The translations under genes and the position numbers were made by a program. From the IMG/VR virus record IMGVR_UViG_3300044644_001332, positions 1-42,955 of that record: DNA of 42,955 bases. The stretch is one strand, 5' to 3'. Below, in pieces: positions 19,942 through 28,868 of the stretch (its first letter is position 1; every line of letters starts with the position of its first letter). The DNA comes from a virus. The notes under the pieces are model-generated. The model was not told the origin of the DNA. It did not search any database and worked only from the letters and a program-made list of their open reading frames with translations.

Positions 19942-21429
19942 GTGGCAAAACGCAGCCGGGCAACGCTTGAAAACAATCTGAAGCTTGCACAGTCTGAGCT
20001 GTATAAGGTCAAACTGCGCGCCTACGAAGCCGGCAAGCAGTCCCGCCGCACGGATGGCTGGCACGAACGCAGCCGGGGGCCTAACGCTGACTTGCGGCAA
20101 GTGCTGCAGCGGATTGTCTCAAGGCATCAGGATCAAGTTGATTCTGACTCGTGGGCGAACAAAGCGATTAGCGTAATCGTAAACAACTGGATTGGCGAGG
20201 GAATTGTAGGGGAACCAGTTAATAAAAACAAGAAGTATTCTCAACTGTGGAACGATTGGGCCGATTCTACAGCTTGCGACTTCTACGGCAAGCTCAACTT
20301 TTATGGGCTGCAAGCGCTGGTGGCTCGAACCATTGCAGTTCGCGGCAGCTGCCTGGTCAGGCGGCGAATCGATGAGCGGCTGATGTTGCAAGGCTTGCCG
20401 CCGCTGACGTTGCAGGTACTAGAGCCCGACTGGCTTGATATGTCGAAAGACAATGGATCTTCGATTGTGTTCGGCAAGCAATACGACGACGAGGGCCGAT
20501 TGACCGGCTATTGGATCAGGAAGAATCATCCCGGCGAAAGCGACTGGCGCCAATCGCGGTTGACATCCGATCTGGTTGAGGCATCGGAGATTTGTCACGT
20601 CTACGACGTGCGCCGGCCAGGGCAGGCGACCGGTGTTCCATGGGGCGCGTCGTCGCTGCTGACTCTGCGGGACATCGGAGACCATGCCCAGGCCCGCCTG
20701 ACGCTTGACAAGGTAGCGGCCTGCTTCACCGCGTTCATCACCGACTCCAACCCGGAGGATGCACCATCTGACCCACTGGACCCGGACGCTTCAATCCCGA
20801 CCCTGTTTGAGAAGCTGGAGCCCGGCGCCATCGAGGTGCTACCGCCAGGCAAAGAGATCAGGTTCAGCAATCCGCCCAGCGCTGGCAATTTCATCGAGAT
20901 GCAACGCCACCACCTGCATTCAGTAGCGGCCGGCTATGGGATCACGTTTGAAGCACTGACCGGGATCCTGTCCGAGGTCAACTTCTCCAGCGGCCGAATG
21001 GGCTGGCTGGAGTTCCACCGGAACGTGGGTCACTGGCGCTGGAACATCGCCATCCCGCAGTTCCTGAACCCCGCTTCGCAATGGTTTGCGACTGCTGTTC
21101 TGCAGGCAGGGATGGCTAACAGGGTCAACAGCCGGATGCTTTGGACGCCTCCACGCCGGGAGATGATCAACCCCGCCGAGGAGATCCCGGCATTGGTGGC
21201 GGCGATCCGTGGCGGCCTTATCAGCCTCTCTGAGGTGCAGCGCTCACTCGGCTACGTGCCTGCCCAAGTGCTGGAGGAGCTGGCTAAGGATCTGGCCAGC
21301 GCCCGCGAGAAAGGCCTGGCTCTGTCCGTTGACGCCAAGCTGGTCTCTGCCACTGGCGTTACCCAGGCCCGCCCGCCAGGGTCCGGGTTCCAGGATCCGG
21401 GGTCAACTTCTGCGCAGTCCCTAACCTAA
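19942..21429 (+). CDS. Portal protein, lambda type, 495 aa
   Basis: Twelve-fold ring at the head vertex through which DNA enters and leaves. The length and segments (RDQVDSDSWANKAISVIVNNWIGEG; the central VYDVRRPGQATGVPW; EVNFSSGRMGWLEFHR; LMWTPPRREMINP-like TPPRREMINPAEEIPAL) match the lambda gpB portal family (PF05136). It starts 3 bases after the gpW-like gene. The N-terminal third is AT-richer than the rest, without change of frame. Confidence 0.93.
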   Translation: MAKRSRATLENNLKLAQSELYKVKLRAYEAGKQSRRTDGWHERSRGPNADLRQVLQRIVSRHQDQVDSDSWANKAISVIVNNWIGEGIVGEPVNKNKKYSQLWNDWADSTACDFYGKLNFYGLQALVARTIAVRGSCLVRRRIDERLMLQGLPPLTLQVLEPDWLDMSKDNGSSIVFGKQYDDEGRLTGYWIRKNHPGESDWRQSRLTSDLVEASEICHVYDVRRPGQATGVPWGASSLLTLRDIGDHAQARLTLDKVAACFTAFITDSNPEDAPSDPLDPDASIPTLFEKLEPGAIEVLPPGKEIRFSNPPSAGNFIEMQRHHLHSVAAGYGITFEALTGILSEVNFSSGRMGWLEFHRNVGHWRWNIAIPQFLNPASQWFATAVLQAGMANRVNSRMLWTPPRREMINPAEEIPALVAAIRGGLISLSEVQRSLGYVPAQVLEELAKDLASAREKGLALSVDAKLVSATGVTQARPPGSGFQDPGSTSAQSLT

Positions 21430-21433
21430 GACC

Positions 21434-23386
21434 ATGCCAGACTCCATCCCTACTACGGCTACACCGCTGGAAACAGGCGACCGAACCTGCCAGCGGATGG
21501 CGTTAATCTCTCCGTCCTCATGGGATGAAGAGAGCAAGACTGCGACGGTGATCGTTTCAACCGATGCAGATGTGGGCGATGGTGTGCAGCTGGTGCATGA
21601 GAGGTCGGCAATCCGCTGGCCCATGCGCCCACTGCCGACCGACATCGATCACCAGCGGTCTTCGGCTTCGTGCTGGGGAGCGATTACATCGATGGACCTG
21701 GGCCGCACTGATGACGGCGCTACTGCCCTGATTGGAACGGTTCAGGTCGACGGCCCTGAGGACGCGATGGCGATTGCCATCCCACGCCTCAGGAACGGAT
21801 CCGCGCGCTTCTCTGTTGACGCGCGAATCTATGGCTGGCAACGGGCCAGCGCATCGCAGCCTCTCGATCGGGCGACCGACTGGGAGCCGATTGCGGTTTC
21901 GCTGGTCATTGCTGGCCAAGATCCAGCGAGCGTTATGCGCTCGGTGGAATCAACAGAACAACCCTCTACGGAACCCCCGATGTCCACTGCTACTGAATTG
22001 GCCGGGGGCGACCCGGCTGCTACTGCCACCCCTGAGGCTGCTGCCGTGATTGAACCGACCCCTGCGCCCGCCGTTACCCAGACCCCCGAGCCTGGCGCTG
22101 ACGATGTGACCCGTGAGCTCCACATCCGCCGCGCCGCTGGCGCTGGCAACCTGCCAGAGGCCACCGTGCAGGAGCTGATCCGCACGACCGCCGGGAAGGA
22201 TCTCCCTGGCGTGATGGTTGAGGTTGTGCGCGCCGCTCGCCTCAAGACCGAAGCCGCGTCTCCTGTAGCCGCTGGCCACCCTGCCCGGATCGAGGTAACC
22301 CGCGACGCTGGGGACACCCTGCTGCGTGGCATCACTGCTGGCCTTCAGTCCCGCATCCGCCCCGGCCTGCTCAAAGGCGAAGCCGTCGAACTGGGACGCG
22401 AATACCGCAGCTACACCCTGCTGGAGCTGACTCGCGAGTATCTCGAATCGCGTGGCACCAGCACCCGCGGGATGAGCAAGACCGAGCTGGTGGAACGCGG
22501 CTTCCATAGCACCAGCGATTTCCCGCTGCTGTTCTCCAACCTGGCCGCCAAATCTCTTGATGCTGCTTATGAGGAAGAGCCCCACACCTGGACGCCGCTG
22601 GCCCGTCAGCGCAACTTGCCCGACTTCAAGAACGCCAGCGATCTGGTCGTAGCAGGCGACCTCACCCCTGAACTGCTTGGCGAAGGCGGCGAGTACAAGG
22701 CCGGCACACTGAAGGAAGCCCAGCACACCTGGAAGCTGGCCACCTACGCCCGCAAGATCAAGGTGACTCGTCAGGCCATCATCAACGATGACCTGAGCGC
22801 TCTTGAGACGGTTCCCGACATGCTCGGCCGCGGCTTCCGTCGACTGGAGAGCAACATCGTCTGGGCGTTGATCACCGGCAACGCCGTTACATCGGCTGAT
22901 GGATTGTCTCTGTTCAACTCTGCGCATAACAACAGTTCCGCGCAGAGCATCACCACCGCCGGTTTCAATGCCGCCAAAAAGGCGATGCGCAAGCAGACCG
23001 ACATCGCCGGCAACACGATCAACCTAATCCCCGGCTACATGATGGTGCCGACAGACCTGGAGGCCACGGCGCTCCAGTTCCTCGACCCGAACGGCTTCAT
23101 GGCAAACGCCAGGACCGGCGACAACGGCCCTGTGACCGTTCAGAGCGCAGGCGTCAGCCTGATCGTTGAGCCCCGGCTTGATGGTTCCGCTACCACCTGG
23201 TACTTGGCCGCGTCCACTGGCTCCGTTGAAGGCATCGTCTACGGCTATCTGGCCGGCGAGGAAGGCCCCACGGTAACCACCAACGAGAAGCGTGATCCCG
23301 ATGGCGTTGAGCTGTTGGCCCGCTTTGACTTTGGTGCTGCTGTCAAGGATTTCCGCGGATTCTTCCGCGCTGCCGCTGCTTCCTGA
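21434..23386 (+). CDS. Prohead protease - major capsid protein fusion, 650 aa
   Basis: One polypeptide combines a head protease with the coat protein. Residues about 20-170 show DIDHQ and NGSARFSVDARIYG, the His and Ser motifs of prohead proteases. An Ala/Pro/Thr-rich linker (about 175-225) follows, and then a capsid domain of the gpT-like type (SLDAAYEEEPHTWTPLARQRNLPDFK..., TRQAIINDDLSALE, LIPGYMMVPTDLE). Such fusions are known among phage protease-capsid proteins and imply self-cleavage during maturation. An ATG at 21980 (residue 183) could give a separate 468-aa coat protein. No separate scaffold gene is seen; the linker may serve as one. Confidence 0.88.
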   Translation: MPDSIPTTATPLETGDRTCQRMALISPSSWDEESKTATVIVSTDADVGDGVQLVHERSAIRWPMRPLPTDIDHQRSSASCWGAITSMDLGRTDDGATALIGTVQVDGPEDAMAIAIPRLRNGSARFSVDARIYGWQRASASQPLDRATDWEPIAVSLVIAGQDPASVMRSVESTEQPSTEPPMSTATELAGGDPAATATPEAAAVIEPTPAPAVTQTPEPGADDVTRELHIRRAAGAGNLPEATVQELIRTTAGKDLPGVMVEVVRAARLKTEAASPVAAGHPARIEVTRDAGDTLLRGITAGLQSRIRPGLLKGEAVELGREYRSYTLLELTREYLESRGTSTRGMSKTELVERGFHSTSDFPLLFSNLAAKSLDAAYEEEPHTWTPLARQRNLPDFKNASDLVVAGDLTPELLGEGGEYKAGTLKEAQHTWKLATYARKIKVTRQAIINDDLSALETVPDMLGRGFRRLESNIVWALITGNAVTSADGLSLFNSAHNNSSAQSITTAGFNAAKKAMRKQTDIAGNTINLIPGYMMVPTDLEATALQFLDPNGFMANARTGDNGPVTVQSAGVSLIVEPRLDGSATTWYLAASTGSVEGIVYGYLAGEEGPTVTTNEKRDPDGVELLARFDFGAAVKDFRGFFRAAAAS

Positions 23387-23422
23387 TCACCCTGACCACG
23401 CTGATTCCATCGCTTTCGTTCC

Positions 23423-23794
23423 ATGAAAAACTTCATTCAAGACGGCAACGTCGTCACGGTGGCGGCCCCCGCCGCTGTTGTCTCCGGCGACTTCGTGCAG
23501 GTGGGCCGCGTCCGCGGCATCGCCGTCACGTCGGCCGCCAGCGGTGCGCTGGTTGAGCTGCAAACCGTTGGCGTCTTCGACATCCCGAAGACCGGATCCG
23601 AGGAGTTTGCAACGGTGGGACTGCCCGTCTATGTCGTGCTCTCCGGCAACGGCGTCAAGACCGTCACGACCGCCAGCACCACCGCCAACGTGCTGGTGGG
23701 CATCAACCTGGCAACCTCTGGCGCTGTGACCGGCAACCTCCGGGTGAAGCTGATGCCCTCGGCTTCCAATCAAACCGCCAGCGCGGTGAGCTGA
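23423..23794 (+). CDS. DUF2190-like capsid decoration protein, 123 aa
   Basis: All-beta protein (NFIQDGNVVTVAAPAAVVSGDFVQVG...GIAVTSAASGALVELQTVGVFDIPK) of the DUF2190 family that follows capsid genes in many phages and is believed to decorate or stabilise the head. Its position straight after the capsid gene supports this. Its TGA is coupled to the next ATG. Confidence 0.85.
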   Translation: MKNFIQDGNVVTVAAPAAVVSGDFVQVGRVRGIAVTSAASGALVELQTVGVFDIPKTGSEEFATVGLPVYVVLSGNGVKTVTTASTTANVLVGINLATSGAVTGNLRVKLMPSASNQTASAVS

Positions 23795-24174
23795 TGGGCT
23801 GGGCCACCCTGGAGGCAGCAGCCAATCGGGTGGCCCTCGACCGCCTAGGCAGCGTCAGCGTCACTGCTGGCGCTGTGACCGGGCGCGGCTTTCTGAAGAT
23901 CAACAGCGAGGTCATTCTCGGCGGCGAGGTGACGGTGATCGACCACATGCTGGAAGTGCTGACCGCTGAGTTTGGCGGCCTTGGCTATGGCCAGCCAATC
24001 ACCGTTGGCGGCGAGTCGTTCAAAGTTGAGATGCAGCCTCAGCGGGTTGGCACGGGCATGTGGTGTCAGATCCCGTTGATCAAGTCGGCAGCCATCGCCA
24101 ACAACATCACCACCCTGAGCGGCTTGCGCCTGGTGACGCTTGATGGCCGGTATCTCGTCACCCTCGCTTCCTAG
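23794..24174 (+). CDS. Head-tail joining protein (gpFII-like), 126 aa
   Basis: Located between decoration protein and fibre genes. An N-terminal helix (LEAAANRVALDRLGSVSVT) is followed by beta segments, including VDEVILGGEVTVIDHMLEV-type strands and PITVGGESFKVEMQPQRVGTGMW; the pattern fits the FII-like head-tail connector family. It would form the ring to which the tail binds. Assignment rests on layout and a moderate motif match. Confidence 0.65.
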   Translation: MGWATLEAAANRVALDRLGSVSVTAGAVTGRGFLKINSEVILGGEVTVIDHMLEVLTAEFGGLGYGQPITVGGESFKVEMQPQRVGTGMWCQIPLIKSAAIANNITTLSGLRLVTLDGRYLVTLAS

Positions 24175-24183
24175 CCTGAGCCC

Positions 24184-25167
24184 ATGGCCGACGTCACGAT
24201 CACAGGGCTGCCCAACGCCTCGGCGCTCAGCGGGACTGAGCGGGTGCCGATGGATCAGGGTGGCGTCACGGTGGATGCGCCGCTCTCGGCGATCGTGGCG
24301 CTGCTAGAACCTGGTCCGGCCGGCCCGACTGGTCCGACGGGGCCAACCGGCGCCACGGGCGCAACCGGCCCGGCTGGAGCCCCAGGGGCGCCTGGGGCGA
24401 CCGGCGCCACGGGCGCCACGGGAGCTACAGGTGCCACGGGAGCCGCAGGCGCACCTGGTGCAACCGGTCCGGCTGGCCCAACTGGCGCCGCAGGGGCGGA
24501 CGGCAAGACGGTGCGATCTGGGTCCGGCGCGCCGTCCGCCGGGCTCGGCGTCGATGGCGATTTCTACATCGACACAGCTGCCGACACGATCTACGGCCCC
24601 AAGACCTCCGGGTCCTGGGGATCGCCAACGTCGCTGGTCGGACCCACCGGCCCGGCCGGTGCCACTGGCCCCACGGGCGCAACGGGCGCAACGGGCCCGC
24701 AAGGCCCCGCCGTGCCGCTCAGCAGCGCCGCCCCCCAGCCCCTGGCTGCCACTGCAGCGGCCGGAAGTGGCACCGATGCCGCCCGGATTGATCACACGCA
24801 CCAGCGGGACACCGATGTTTACAAGGTGCCAATAGGTGATGAAGGCACCGCAATTACCGCTGGGACAAACAAAGTAAGGTTCAAAGCAGATTTTCCTGGA
24901 ACACTTGTTGCTGTTCGCGCAGGAGTAAATACAGCGCCGACTGGCTCGACGCTGATTGTGGACATTAACAAAAACGGTGTTTCAATGCTAGGAACAAAGC
25001 TTAGTATTGACGCTAACGAAACAAGCAGCGCAACTGCTGCCAGCGCCGCAACAATTACCACCACCAGCATTGCGGATGACGATGAGATCAGTATCGACAT
25101 TGACCAGCCTGGCACAACAGTTGCCGGGGCTGGCCTCAAAGTCAGTCTGTTTGTGCGGAGGACATGA
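24184..25167 (+). CDS. Collagen-like fibre protein, 327 aa
   Basis: An N-terminal anchor (residues 1-40, VTITGLPNASALSGTERVPMDQGG) is the attachment module found on many phage fibre proteins. It is followed by two collagen-like Gly-X-Y blocks (about 44-105 and 150-176, mostly GAT, GPT, GPA) that form a triple helix. The C-terminal domain from about residue 205 is a beta-rich trimerisation or binding head and is markedly AT-richer. It sits between head-tail connector and tail terminator genes, so it could be a head or neck whisker as well as a side tail fibre. Confidence 0.85.
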   Translation: MADVTITGLPNASALSGTERVPMDQGGVTVDAPLSAIVALLEPGPAGPTGPTGPTGATGATGPAGAPGAPGATGATGATGATGATGAAGAPGATGPAGPTGAAGADGKTVRSGSGAPSAGLGVDGDFYIDTAADTIYGPKTSGSWGSPTSLVGPTGPAGATGPTGATGATGPQGPAVPLSSAAPQPLAATAAAGSGTDAARIDHTHQRDTDVYKVPIGDEGTAITAGTNKVRFKADFPGTLVAVRAGVNTAPTGSTLIVDINKNGVSMLGTKLSIDANETSSATAASAATITTTSIADDDEISIDIDQPGTTVAGAGLKVSLFVRRT

Positions 25168-25838
25168 TGATGCCCAACCTCGTCCTGCTCGACACGGAAA
25201 CCGGCCTGATTCGCAATTACCCCCGCCGCGATGAGGAGCCGGTGGAGGGCCTTGATTCGCGCTACGAGGTGCTGCGCATCGTGCGTGAAACGGCGCCTCA
25301 ATACGACCCAGCCACGCACAGCATCAGCGAAACCCGCGCCATCGACCGTGACGCTGGCGAGTGGCGCTGGGGCTGGGCAGTGGAGCCGCTGCCACCTGTG
25401 CCTCCGGTGCCGGACTGGCGCACGTTCAAGCGGACCCTGCTGGCCCATCCTGCAATCAATGCCCTGCTGGGCGGCAGCCTGAGCCAAGCCCCGGCGGCCG
25501 GCCTGAGCCTGCCTGCCACTCTGCTGGCCGCTGCGGGCGGTGGCGATGTTGACGACTTCCGGGGCGCCTGGCTGGCGCTGCGTCGCCTGGGGCTGGTGAA
25601 CTCTGCGCTGGTTCAGGAGGTGCGCGGACTGGCCCTGATGTTGAACTTGCCCGAAGCGTTTGTGGCGGCTCTGGGCGGTGCCACCCGCCCGGCTGCGACG
25701 GCACTGGGGCAGGAGTGGGTCGATGCTGCTGGGGATCTGTGGACTGTCGTGCAGGCTCGCGGTGAGGATGGCCAATTCCTGGCCGACGACCCCGAGACGC
25801 CCGAGCGTGAATCGCTGGCCTGGGAGCAGCAGGTATGA
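25164..25838 (+). CDS. Fibre-associated protein, possible assembly chaperone, 224 aa
   Basis: Overlaps the collagen gene by 4 bases. The first 80 residues (LVLLDTETGLIRNYPRRDEEPVEGLDSRYEVLRIVRETAPQYDPATHSISE...WRWGWAV) resemble the segments found in fibre-assembly proteins that accompany phage fibres. The C-terminal half is helical, with alternating Ala/Leu helices. A chaperone or linker role for the fibre is inferred from position and sequence type; not certain. Confidence 0.55.
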   Translation: MMMPNLVLLDTETGLIRNYPRRDEEPVEGLDSRYEVLRIVRETAPQYDPATHSISETRAIDRDAGEWRWGWAVEPLPPVPPVPDWRTFKRTLLAHPAINALLGGSLSQAPAAGLSLPATLLAAAGGGDVDDFRGAWLALRRLGLVNSALVQEVRGLALMLNLPEAFVAALGGATRPAATALGQEWVDAAGDLWTVVQARGEDGQFLADDPETPERESLAWEQQV

Positions 25839-26701
25839 GCATCATCTGGATTGATTCGGGGAGGTTTGCGGTGGCGGCGGCAAGCCTGCTGCTTGACACT
25901 TACACAGGCGCTGCCGCCGCCTATAGCTTGCGGCAACTTCGCACTGGTGTTACCAACGTGGTGCGCGTTCGGCGCAGCAGCGACAACATGGAGAGCGATT
26001 TCACCGCCACTCAGGTGGCCGATGGAACGCTCACTTCATGGGTTGGGGCTGGAGGCAATGGTTTCGTGTCCACCTGGTACGACCAAAGCGGCAACGGCAG
26101 AAATGTAACTCAAACGACAACTGCAAACCAACCGCAGATCGTCAGCTCCGGTTCGCTGGTTTTGCAAAACTCAAGGCCAACCCTGGATTTTGACGGAAGC
26201 AATGACCGGCTGATCAATAGCGCTTTATCGCTAAGCCAGCCTGAAACAGTTTTTGCAGTTGCAAGGCGCGATGTTGCTGGTTTCATTGCCCCTGACATTA
26301 TTATTGACTCTTACAACAGTGTTCGACACGCATTTTACAATCAAGGTAATCAAGAATCGCCTAATTCTCGTTGGGTAGCAACCGCAGGTACCAATAATGC
26401 AAACGAACTTTCCATAATTGCCTCTGAACTTGATAACACCAACCTCAATTTGTTTAGCGTTTTATTTAACGGCAATTCTTCGTCGATTTTTATTAACGGC
26501 AGTCAATACGCTAATGGCGCTTTAGGAGCTGATGGCCTGTCGGGTCTGTCCATTGGCGACATCAGAGGAAACCCGAGCCCTATAGTCAGCGGATACGCAA
26601 TGGACGGCAAGATTTCCGAGCTTATTATTTACGCTTCCAATCAATCATCCAATCGCTCGGCAATAGAGTCAAACATCAACGCCAACTATTCGATGTATTG
26701 A
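25835..26701 (+). CDS. Lectin-like tail/fibre protein, 288 aa
   Basis: The segment AAYSLRQLRTG...VVRVRRSSDNMESDF...FVSTWYDQSGNGRNV matches the arabinofuranosidase-B-type / concanavalin-like fold common on cyanophage and phage tips, which binds or cleaves surface glycans. A jelly-roll domain follows (PTLDFDGSNDRLI..., FSVLFNGNSSSIFINGSQYANG). The last 150 residues are encoded by clearly AT-richer DNA than the GC-rich surroundings, indicating module exchange. Likely a receptor-binding protein; enzymatic activity not shown. Confidence 0.75.
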   Translation: MSIIWIDSGRFAVAAASLLLDTYTGAAAAYSLRQLRTGVTNVVRVRRSSDNMESDFTATQVADGTLTSWVGAGGNGFVSTWYDQSGNGRNVTQTTTANQPQIVSSGSLVLQNSRPTLDFDGSNDRLINSALSLSQPETVFAVARRDVAGFIAPDIIIDSYNSVRHAFYNQGNQESPNSRWVATAGTNNANELSIIASELDNTNLNLFSVLFNGNSSSIFINGSQYANGALGADGLSGLSIGDIRGNPSPIVSGYAMDGKISELIIYASNQSSNRSAIESNINANYSMY

Positions 26702-26772
26702 GCCATGATCCACCCCTTCACCCTTCTCCGCAGGCCACCCCTACAAAACAGTTGCCCCGACCGTTTGACGCC

Positions 26773-26871
26773 ATGACGCTAATCCCGCCCGACCTTTGCA
26801 TCATGCCCCCCAGCGGCCCTACCCCGTCGCTCAGTTCCGCGCCGACGAGCAAAACAGCCGCCCCTGCCTAG
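26773..26871 (+). CDS. Possible small protein, 32 aa
   Basis: MTLIPPDLCIMPPSGPTPS... is a Pro/Ser-rich 32-residue frame in a 195-bp gap. A preceding 23-residue frame (26705) overlaps its start by 4 bases. There is no clear Shine-Dalgarno. It may be a real translated leader or chance; otherwise the gap holds nothing recognised. Confidence 0.25.
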   Translation: MTLIPPDLCIMPPSGPTPSLSSAPTSKTAAPA

Positions 26872-26896
26872 GCTGAGCGCAATCACCGCCGGCAGC

Positions 26897-27097
26897 ATGG
26901 GACTAGGAATCGTTGAAGTCACCGCTCTGGCGGGGCTAGGGATTGCAGTCACCACCCTGGCCAGCTCTGCCGTTAAGGCGCTCTGGAGCATCTCCAAGGG
27001 CCTTGGGAGTTTCGAGGGCAGGATCCTTGAGATGCTGGCCCAGCACAAGAACACTCTGGACGACCACGAAGACAGGCTGAGGAAGGGGCAGCTATGA
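26897..27097 (+). CDS. Small membrane protein (holin-like candidate), 66 aa
   Basis: An N-terminal hydrophobic segment (GIVEVTALAGLGIAVTTLASSAVKALW, residues 4-29) precedes an amphipathic, charged C-terminal helix (EGRILEMLAQHKNTLDDHEDRLRKGQL). One membrane pass with a charged cytoplasmic tail fits a holin- or XhlA-related protein, although the order is opposite to XhlA. It is coupled by ATGA to the next small gene. Role in lysis is a reasonable guess. Confidence 0.55.
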   Translation: MGLGIVEVTALAGLGIAVTTLASSAVKALWSISKGLGSFEGRILEMLAQHKNTLDDHEDRLRKGQL

Positions 27098-27312
27098 ACT
27101 GGCTAACCGCCGGGATGCTGGCCGCCTACATCGGCGTCTGTGAGTTCCGGGCGCCTTCACCACACCAGGCGTGCGAAAGCCGCTGGAACTGGGCACTGGG
27201 CGTGTTGGTGCCCAGCCCTGCCCAGGGCGCCATCACCGCCGCTGGGCGGATGCTGGGGCGCACCCGGCGGCGCTACTCCGATGCCATCCCTGATGAGGAG
27301 CCGCGGCCATGA
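27094..27312 (+). CDS. Small membrane-associated protein, 72 aa
   Basis: Moderately hydrophobic N-terminus (MNWLTAGMLAAYIGVCEF) and a second apolar stretch (NWALGVLVPSPAQGAITAAG), then a basic segment (RTRRRY) and an acidic tail. Two Cys (16 and 27) might form a disulphide. Overlaps both neighbours by 4 bases. With the previous gene it makes a pair of small hydrophobic proteins before the tail genes; function unknown. Confidence 0.55.
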   Translation: MNWLTAGMLAAYIGVCEFRAPSPHQACESRWNWALGVLVPSPAQGAITAAGRMLGRTRRRYSDAIPDEEPRP

Positions 27313-27752
27313 CACTGAGCAGATCGGAGACGATTCTGGCAGGGATCAAGTCCATCCTTGAGGCTGGCCTTACTGGCACCGCAGCCGCCGCCGTTTTCCG
27401 CGACCGTTACGAGGCGCTGGCTCGGAGCGAGATGCCGGCCGTTGTGATTGACTGGGACAACCAGAGCGACGAGGTGGAGAGCTTTTCAACCCTGGCCACC
27501 ACTATGCGGCTGTCGGTGGACATCCTGATCAACGGATCACCCCTGACCCTGCTGGCTGATCCGATCTGGGTCAAGGCCCATGATCTGTTGATGGCCGAAG
27601 CCACAGGCGTGCCAAGCCTGCCGGGGGTGGTCGGCATTGTGCCCACTGGCCGCCAGACTGATGGGGTGAGCGGCGAGATCGGAGTGCTGCGCTGTTCCTA
27701 CGCTGTGACGTATGGAACCTATCAGCTCGACGTGACCGATGGCCTCCCCTAA
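27309..27752 (+). CDS. Tail terminator-like protein (gpU-like), 147 aa
   Basis: Alpha/beta protein located just before the tail tube gene. The features (SRSETILAGIKSILEAGL at the start, then PAVVIDWDN...MRLSVDILINGSPL...DPIWVKAHDLLMA..., and a final strand RCSYAVTYGTYQLDV) fit the phage tail terminator family, which caps the tube and connects it to the head. Assignment by layout and fold pattern. Confidence 0.7.
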   Translation: MTLSRSETILAGIKSILEAGLTGTAAAAVFRDRYEALARSEMPAVVIDWDNQSDEVESFSTLATTMRLSVDILINGSPLTLLADPIWVKAHDLLMAEATGVPSLPGVVGIVPTGRQTDGVSGEIGVLRCSYAVTYGTYQLDVTDGLP

Positions 27753-27906
27753 ACCGCCGCTGCCGCTCCCCCCGCCGCCCACCGGGCCGGGAGAGTTTGT
27801 GCTCTCTGCCGACGGCAAGTCCTGGGAACTGGAAACACCAGCCGCCCGGCCGGTCTGCGCGGCCGAGCCCTCCGCCGAGGCAACCCCTACTCCTGGTGAT
27901 TCCTGA
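27739..27906 (+). CDS. Proline-rich small protein, 55 aa
   Basis: MASPKPPLPLPPPPTGPG followed by EFVLSADGKSWELET and an Ala/Pro/Thr tail. The short strand pair resembles the small beta motifs that decorate phage structural proteins. It overlaps the preceding gene by 14 bases and the next by one (TGATG), strongly suggesting real coupled translation. Function unknown. Confidence 0.55.
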   Translation: MASPKPPLPLPPPPTGPGEFVLSADGKSWELETPAARPVCAAEPSAEATPTPGDS

Positions 27907-28847
27907 TGGCCGTCTACCGGAAAACGATCGTTTGCTCCAAGGCCGAGGCCACCTACGGGCAGACGGCCAGCACCGCTGGCGCCGATTACCTGATCACCCT
28001 GGCTGATGCGTCAATCAGTCCGCTGGTTGCGGAATCGAAAGACGTGGATATTCTCGATGGCGCGTTCGGCTCTACCCGCTCGTCGATCATCGCGATGCGG
28101 AAGGTGGAGGCATCGCTGCCGATGCAACTCCAGGGGTCTGGCACTGCTGGCACTGCGCCGAAATTCAGCCATCTCCTGCTCGGGTCAGGGATGAACCTCA
28201 CGACTGCGGGGTCCGTCAACACCTTCAACCTGATCACCTCCGACGCGCCTGCCAGTTCTGAGCTGATGTGGTTTGGGGACGGCCAGCGCCATCAGGCGCT
28301 CGGCTGTCGTGGCGGCTTCGAGATGGCTTTCACTGCTGGCGAGGTCCCACGGATCACGTTCAGCCGCACCGGCATCTATGTCGAGCCGACCAACGTCGCC
28401 AACCCGACGGGAACGATCAGCAACCAGGCGGATGGAGTGGTGTTTGATTCTGCCAACACCCCTACGGCCAGCATCGGCGGCGTGTCGGTGTGCGTGCAGT
28501 CGATGACGGTATCCGTGGAGCCGGAGCTGTTTTTTCGAGACTACGCCGGTTGCAGCAAAGAGGTGCAGATCACCAACCACGTCGTCAGCGGCACGATCAC
28601 CATCGTCCGCCCGGCTGACCTGGCGACCTTCAACCCCTACGCGCTGTGCACCAACGGCACCCGCCAGGCAATCACATTCACCCATGGCCCCTCGGCGGGC
28701 TTTCGGGTGACTCCAACCATCCCCTATGCCGTGTTCGGGCCGCCCACCGAGGTAAACCTCAATGGCACCTATGGCCTGCAGCTGCCATTCGTGGCAAAGA
28801 ACAGCGCACCTGGGGTTACCGACTCCCTGACTCTGGCCTTCCCCTGA
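27906..28847 (+). CDS. Major tail tube protein, 313 aa
   Basis: Beta-rich protein of the size and position of siphovirus tail tube proteins: after the terminator, before the tail chaperones and tape measure. The N-terminal part (KTIVCSKAEATYGQTAS...VDILDGAFGSTRSSIIAMRKVEASLPMQLQGSG) has the conserved tube-like pattern, and the C-terminal domain is beta-sandwich-like (FGPPTEVNLNGTYGLQLPFVAKNS). Assembles into the hollow tube through which DNA passes. Confidence 0.8.
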   Translation: MAVYRKTIVCSKAEATYGQTASTAGADYLITLADASISPLVAESKDVDILDGAFGSTRSSIIAMRKVEASLPMQLQGSGTAGTAPKFSHLLLGSGMNLTTAGSVNTFNLITSDAPASSELMWFGDGQRHQALGCRGGFEMAFTAGEVPRITFSRTGIYVEPTNVANPTGTISNQADGVVFDSANTPTASIGGVSVCVQSMTVSVEPELFFRDYAGCSKEVQITNHVVSGTITIVRPADLATFNPYALCTNGTRQAITFTHGPSAGFRVTPTIPYAVFGPPTEVNLNGTYGLQLPFVAKNSAPGVTDSLTLAFP

Positions 28848-28868
28848 TCCCTTACCCCACGGCATTCC

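Noticed and set aside
24819-25775. 318-aa minus-strand frame opposite the fibre genes
   Set aside because: It is antisense to two supported overlapping genes, with no start signal and no recognisable domain.
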